From the NCBI GenBank assembly GCA_003134965.1, contig PLDA01000006.1:186001-250000 (forward strand): a DNA stretch of 64,000 nt, written 5' to 3'. This document shows positions 60,470 through 64,000 of the stretch, piece after piece. Below the pieces are notes generated by a model. It saw only the letters and a list, made by a program, of their open reading frames with translations. It did no database searches and was not told the DNA's origin. Every line of letters begins with the position of its first letter. Position 1 is the first letter of the stretch. A program made the position numbers and the translations under genes. This DNA is from Vulcanimicrobium winogradskyi. GTDB taxonomy: Bacteria > Vulcanimicrobiota > Vulcanimicrobiia > Vulcanimicrobiales > Vulcanimicrobiaceae.

Positions 60470-61220
60470 GCCGCGCGGCGCGGCGTCGTCAAGCGAACGA
60501 GCGCGTAGCGCATCGCCGCATACCCGGGTTGCACCGCCGCCAGGAGCGCGGCGCGCGCGCCGCGCCGGCGCAGGGCGTAGTGCGCGTTCGCGCTTTCCCG
60601 CGTCGCGTACGACTGTTTGTACGACTCACCGCCGCCCATGAAGTCGAAGGTGCGGCAGCCGAGCGCTATCGCCTCCCGAACGAGTGTCGCGAGCACCGCC
60701 TTCCCGGGACTGAAGCGCGCGTACTCGGGATCGTAGCCCACCAGGTACAGGCCGCACGTGCCGCGCTCGAGATCGAGGAACGAGACGCCCGCGGCGATCG
60801 GTCGCGTACCGTCCCAGATCACGTCGATGCGCGCGCAACCGCGCGCGAACGCGGCCAGAAACAGCCGCCGGTATTTCGCACGGCGCGCAGCGGTCATGCC
60901 CCAGCGCAGGCCGTTCACGTCGAGCGCCGCGTCGACGTGCGACGTCACGTCGGCCGCGGTGGCGCTGCTTGCCCGCCAGCCCGGAAGCTGCTCGTCGAGC
61001 ACTTTGAACGGCCGGAGCGTTGCCCGTCGCGTCGGTTTGCTCAGCGTCGCGAGGAACGCGGTCCAGTCGGTAGGCAGGTCGATCGCGCAGCACGGTGAGG
61101 GCGCGAACTCGCGGGAGCTCATCCCGCCGCCGGCGAGTTTCGCCGCCAGCGCGCGTCCCATTCCGGAACGAGCTCATCGAAGTCGGCCAGGCGCTCGATC
61201 GAAATCCGTTCCAACCGCAC
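60466..61220 (-). pseudogene. FemAB/BioF2-type paralogue with an internal deletion of about 120 codons
   Basis: The C-terminal 210 residues (from CCAIDLPTDWTAFLATL to FRTFDFMG-like RTFDFMGGGESYKQSYAT) parallel the intact gene at 59360-60469. In another frame, 61220 back to about 61120 reads VRLERISIERLADFDELVPE, the N-terminus of the same protein. The roughly 120 codons between are gone and the frame changes at the junction near 61130-61160. ATG 61161 could still start a 231-residue product of the second GNAT half only, so expression is possible but the full enzyme is lost. Confidence 0.8.
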
Positions 61221-61309
61221 AACAACCGCGTTTCCCCGAGCAAGGAACCGTCTAACCTGTTGGCGGCCGAAAAGCAACCGTGCGTCCCCTCCATGGGTAC
61301 AGCGTTGCG

Positions 61310-62515
61310 GTGAGCAGGATCGCGCTCGTCTCTCAATTCTTTGCGCCCGAGCCGTGCGCCGCGGCCAACCGGGTCGCCGCGATGGCGCAGGCTTTGGCCG
61401 CCGCGGGGCACGAGGTTCGGGTCTACACCGGGATGCCGTCGTTTCCGCAAGGAGAGATTCAGACCGCGTACCGCGGGCGGGGCCATCTCGTCGAGGTCTC
61501 TGGGGACGTCACCGTCGAGCGCGTGTGGACGTATGCCGGGCGAGCGCTGCCGGGCGGCAGGATCCTGAACTGGCTCTCCGTCGCGGCGGGGATCGCGCTT
61601 CGAATGGCGACCGAGCGCGAGCGCTACGATCTGGTGATCGTCTCGTCGCCGCCGATCACCCTCGCCGCCCCGGCGTTGCTCGGCGCTTTCGCCCACCGCG
61701 CGCCGCTGATCGTCGACATCCGCGACGTCTTTCCCGACGTCGCCGTGAAGATGGGCGCGTGGGCGGCGGATTCCACGCTGGCGCGCGTCGTCGGCCGGGT
61801 CGCCGATGCGCTCTATGCGCGGGCGACCCTGATCACGCCGGTGACCGAGACCGCGGCCGCCGAGATCGCCGCGCGCGGCGTTCCCGCCGCGAAGATCGCC
61901 TTGACGCCGAACGGGTTCGACGCGATCGAAGCCTCGGACCGGCCGCCCTACGACGCCCTGCCGGGGGTCCGCGACATCGTGTACGTCGGCAACATGGGCT
62001 TGGCGACGGGGCTCGACGTCGTGCTCGACGCGGCGGCGGCGCTGCGGGCCGAGGCTTCGATCCGCTTCATGATGATCGGGGACGGCGCCGACGCGAACCG
62101 TCTGCGCGCCCGCGCCCGCGACGAAGCGCTGACGAACGTCGTCTTCACGGGACCGCTGCCGCGCCCGGACGCATTGCGTGCGATGACCGACGCGGCGCTG
62201 ACCGTCGTCCCGCTGGTCGCGACGATCGCCGACAGCCTGCCGACGAAGCTCTTCGACGCGATGCTGGTCGGGACGCCGATCGTGCTCAGCGCCGCCGGCG
62301 AGGCGAAACGCCTGGTCGAGCGCTCCGGCGCGGGGCTGACGGTCGAGCCGGGCGACGGCGCGGCGCTCGCGGCCGGGATCCGGCGCGTGCTCGACGACCC
62401 GGCGCTAGCGGCAGGCTATCGCGCGAGCGGCCCGGCCTTCGTCCGCGCGAACTACGACCGGGGCGCGGAGATGGCGCGGCTGGCGGAGCGGCTGCGGGAG
62501 ATCACCTCGCGGTAA
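61310..62515 (+). CDS. Glycosyltransferase family 4 (WbuB/WcaI-like)
   Basis: 401 residues from GTG 61310 (GTG 61280 is an in-frame alternative). Start SRIALVSQFFAPEPCAAANR and LIVDIRDVFPDVAVKMGAWA are the hallmark of WbuB/WcaI fucosaminyl-type transferases; donor-site RFMMIGDGADANRLRAR and the Glu-containing SLPTKLFDAMLVGTPIVL complete the GT-B fold. Its 3' end overlaps the convergent glycosyltransferase by 64 bases. Confidence 0.9.
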   Translation: MSRIALVSQFFAPEPCAAANRVAAMAQALAAAGHEVRVYTGMPSFPQGEIQTAYRGRGHLVEVSGDVTVERVWTYAGRALPGGRILNWLSVAAGIALRMATERERYDLVIVSSPPITLAAPALLGAFAHRAPLIVDIRDVFPDVAVKMGAWAADSTLARVVGRVADALYARATLITPVTETAAAEIAARGVPAAKIALTPNGFDAIEASDRPPYDALPGVRDIVYVGNMGLATGLDVVLDAAAALRAEASIRFMMIGDGADANRLRARARDEALTNVVFTGPLPRPDALRAMTDAALTVVPLVATIADSLPTKLFDAMLVGTPIVLSAAGEAKRLVERSGAGLTVEPGDGAALAAGIRRVLDDPALAAGYRASGPAFVRANYDRGAEMARLAERLREITSR

Positions 62516-63573
62516 AGCGCGAGGTGCCGCCGCGCCGCGGTATCGATGTCGTACTCGGCGCGAGCGAACGACGCCGCGCCGACGGCGCGCTCGGCGGAGC
62601 CCGCGGGATCGTCCAGCACCGCGCGCACGGAAGCCGCGAAACCGGCCGGGGTGAAATCCGGCGCGACCACGCCGTACGCGCCGCCACCGAGCATCTCGGC
62701 CGCGCCGCGCCAGGGCGTCGAGACGACGGGCGTGCCGGCGAGCAGCGCCTCGATGACGGCCAGCGGCATCGCCTCGTTGCGCGAGGTGACGAGCGCGACG
62801 TCCGCGCCCGCGACCAGCGCCGCCGCGTCGTCACGGTAGCCGAGGAACGTCGTCCGCAGGGCGACGCCCAGATCGGCGGCGCGCCGCTCGAGCGCGTCGC
62901 GGTCGCGGCCGGCACCCGCCAGCACGAGCCGCACGCGGCCGGGGAGCAGCGCCAGCGCCTCGATCGCCAGAGCCTGGTTCTTCACGGCGCTCAGCCGTCC
63001 GACGTGGAGGAGAATCCGCTCGTCCTCGGCGGCCCCGAGCGCGGCGCGGGCCCAGCCTCGAGCCGCGGGATCCGGTTCCGCGACGATGATCCCGTTCGGG
63101 ATGACCGTGATCCGCGCGCGGTCGGCTCCCTCGTCGGCGACGAGGCGATCGCGCTGCGCCTCCGAGACCGCGACGAGTGCGTCGGTCCGCCGCAGCAGCA
63201 GGCGGTTCAGCCACCAGAACGGCGCCGGCGCGCCGAACTCGCTGTTGTGCTCGGTGTGGACGATCGCCGGGACGCCGGCCGCGATCGCCGCGATGCGGCC
63301 CCAGTACTTGCCCGCGTGCGTGTGCGTGTGGACCAGGTCGGGACGCCAGGTGCGCATCGCAGCGGTCATTCGCGCCGCGAACGTCGCGTCGAACCGCCCG
63401 CGCCGGCCCGCGGAGAAGCGCGTGACGCGGTCCGGGGCGTCGCCGGGGCGCGCCGCCGCCAAAGTAAGCGCCGCGAGCTCGAGGCCGGGCTCGGACAGAC
63501 GCTCGAGCAGTTGCGCGACGAAGCGCTCCGCCCCGTACGTGCCGAGATCGGCGGCGACGTGCATCACGCGCAT
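62452..63573 (-). CDS. Glycosyltransferase family 4 (GT-B)
   Basis: 373 residues from ATG 63573. MHVAADLGTYGAERFVAQLL at the N-terminus, VHTHTHAGKYWGRIAAIAAG (acceptor side), LLHVGRLSAVKNQALAIEA and VTSRNEAMPLAVIEALLAGT (donor Glu motif). Complete and typical length. Likely the last transferase of this part of the locus; the opposite-strand ABC gene begins 77 bases away. Confidence 0.9.
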   Translation of the reverse strand: MRVMHVAADLGTYGAERFVAQLLERLSEPGLELAALTLAAARPGDAPDRVTRFSAGRRGRFDATFAARMTAAMRTWRPDLVHTHTHAGKYWGRIAAIAAGVPAIVHTEHNSEFGAPAPFWWLNRLLLRRTDALVAVSEAQRDRLVADEGADRARITVIPNGIIVAEPDPAARGWARAALGAAEDERILLHVGRLSAVKNQALAIEALALLPGRVRLVLAGAGRDRDALERRAADLGVALRTTFLGYRDDAAALVAGADVALVTSRNEAMPLAVIEALLAGTPVVSTPWRGAAEMLGGGAYGVVAPDFTPAGFAASVRAVLDDPAGSAERAVGAASFARAEYDIDTAARRHLALYREVISRSRSASRAISAPRS

Positions 63574-63650
63574 GAGCGGCGCGGTTCGGCGCAGCGACCG
63601 GGCAACCCGTTACTCCCCGCGTCCTTCGGGGCAAAACCCGGGGAGCCATG

Positions 63651-64000
63651 ATGGACCAGATGCTCACGGTGGAGCACGTCGACAAGTCTTTTCCCGCGTC
63701 GCACGGTCCGGCAGCGATGCTGCGCTCGTTCGTCCACGGCATGCCGCGGCGCCAGGTACTCTTCGACGTCTCGCTGAGCGTCGGCCGCGGCGAACTCTTC
63801 GGTCTGCTGGGCCCCAACGGCGCGGGCAAGTCGACGCTGCTGAAGCTGCTGTCGACGCTGATCGTGCCGGACGCGGGCCGCTTGACGATCGACGGCATCG
63901 ACGTGATCAGCGACCCGTACGAGGCGAAGCGCCGGATCGGCCTGTGCACGAGCGACGAGCGTAGCTTCTACTTCCGCCTGACGGCGCGGCAGAACCTGGA
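63651..64000 (+). CDS. ABC transporter ATPase, polysaccharide exporter type (partial)
   Basis: From ATG 63651 (GGGGAG upstream; ATG 63648 is also possible) to the window edge. LTVEHVDKSFP opens the fold, an insertion MLRSFVHGMPRRQVLFDVSL resembles the Wzt/TagH-type proteins, and Walker A is LLGPNGAGKSTLLKLL. The Q-loop follows at RIGLCTSDERSFYFRL. The ABC signature and Walker B lie outside the window. It is likely the exporter ATPase for the glycan made by the preceding cluster. Confidence 0.85.
   Translation, partial: MDQMLTVEHVDKSFPASHGPAAMLRSFVHGMPRRQVLFDVSLSVGRGELFGLLGPNGAGKSTLLKLLSTLIVPDAGRLTIDGIDVISDPYEAKRRIGLCTSDERSFYFRLTARQNL

Overview
The window is high-GC bacterial DNA (about 65-70% G+C over most of its length), densely coded on both strands, with no rRNA, tRNA or CRISPR array that I could see. 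Many predicted proteins are secreted lipoproteins with Gly/Ser/Pro-Thr-rich linkers. There are Vgb-type propellers, a tyrosinase, a large exopolysaccharide/glycan locus, and a dispersed repeat with core CCCTGAGCTTGTCGAAGGG. This style fits an uncultured soil or rock lineage such as Candidatus Eremiobacterota (WPS-2). That placement is an inference from gene style and composition only; no marker gene is present.

Layout. 1-2.2 kb: a partial gene, then a nuclease-ATPase fusion (PD-(D/E)XK plus DUF2075). 2.2-6.1 kb, minus strand: a solute-binding protein, a CurA-like reductase, an exported protein and a membrane TIR-domain protein. 6.3-13 kb, plus strand: two lipoproteins (one a Vgb propeller), a 1120-residue DUF11-repeat protein and a small membrane partner.

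12.9-27.8 kb: a genomic island of visibly lower G+C holding two convergent operons. The plus-strand operon (13.8-19.1 kb) encodes a C5 DNA methyltransferase, a GHKL-type ATPase, two poorly known proteins and a Vsr endonuclease. The minus-strand operon (27.7-19.1 kb) encodes a second C5 methyltransferase, a MutL/MORC-like ATPase, a Z1 helicase, a PD-(D/E)XK nuclease and an AIPR protein, i.e. the MZA phage-defence set. The right edge of the island cuts a decayed copy of the enolase-superfamily gene whose intact paralogue lies at 30.0-31.2 kb.

28-41 kb: a small HTH regulator with a likely autoregulatory operator, small exported proteins, the enolase-superfamily enzyme, a tyrosinase with secreted neighbours, a TM0106-type RecB-like nuclease-helicase, a tiny predicted exported peptide, and a TPR-LuxR regulator. 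41.8-64 kb: a polysaccharide locus with an initiating sugar-phosphate transferase, glycosyltransferases, UDP-sugar dehydrogenase, O-antigen-ligase-like polymerase, a GINT1-like transferase, FemAB/BioF2-type acyltransferases, methyltransferases, and three tandem paralogous secreted proteins of a probable TIM-barrel hydrolase family. It ends in the start of an ABC-transporter ATPase.

A caution: at least three genes (TIR protein, first methyltransferase, LuxR regulator) appear to change reading frame at or next to short homopolymers. Either the assembly carries homopolymer indels or some of these are real slippage or phase-variation sites.
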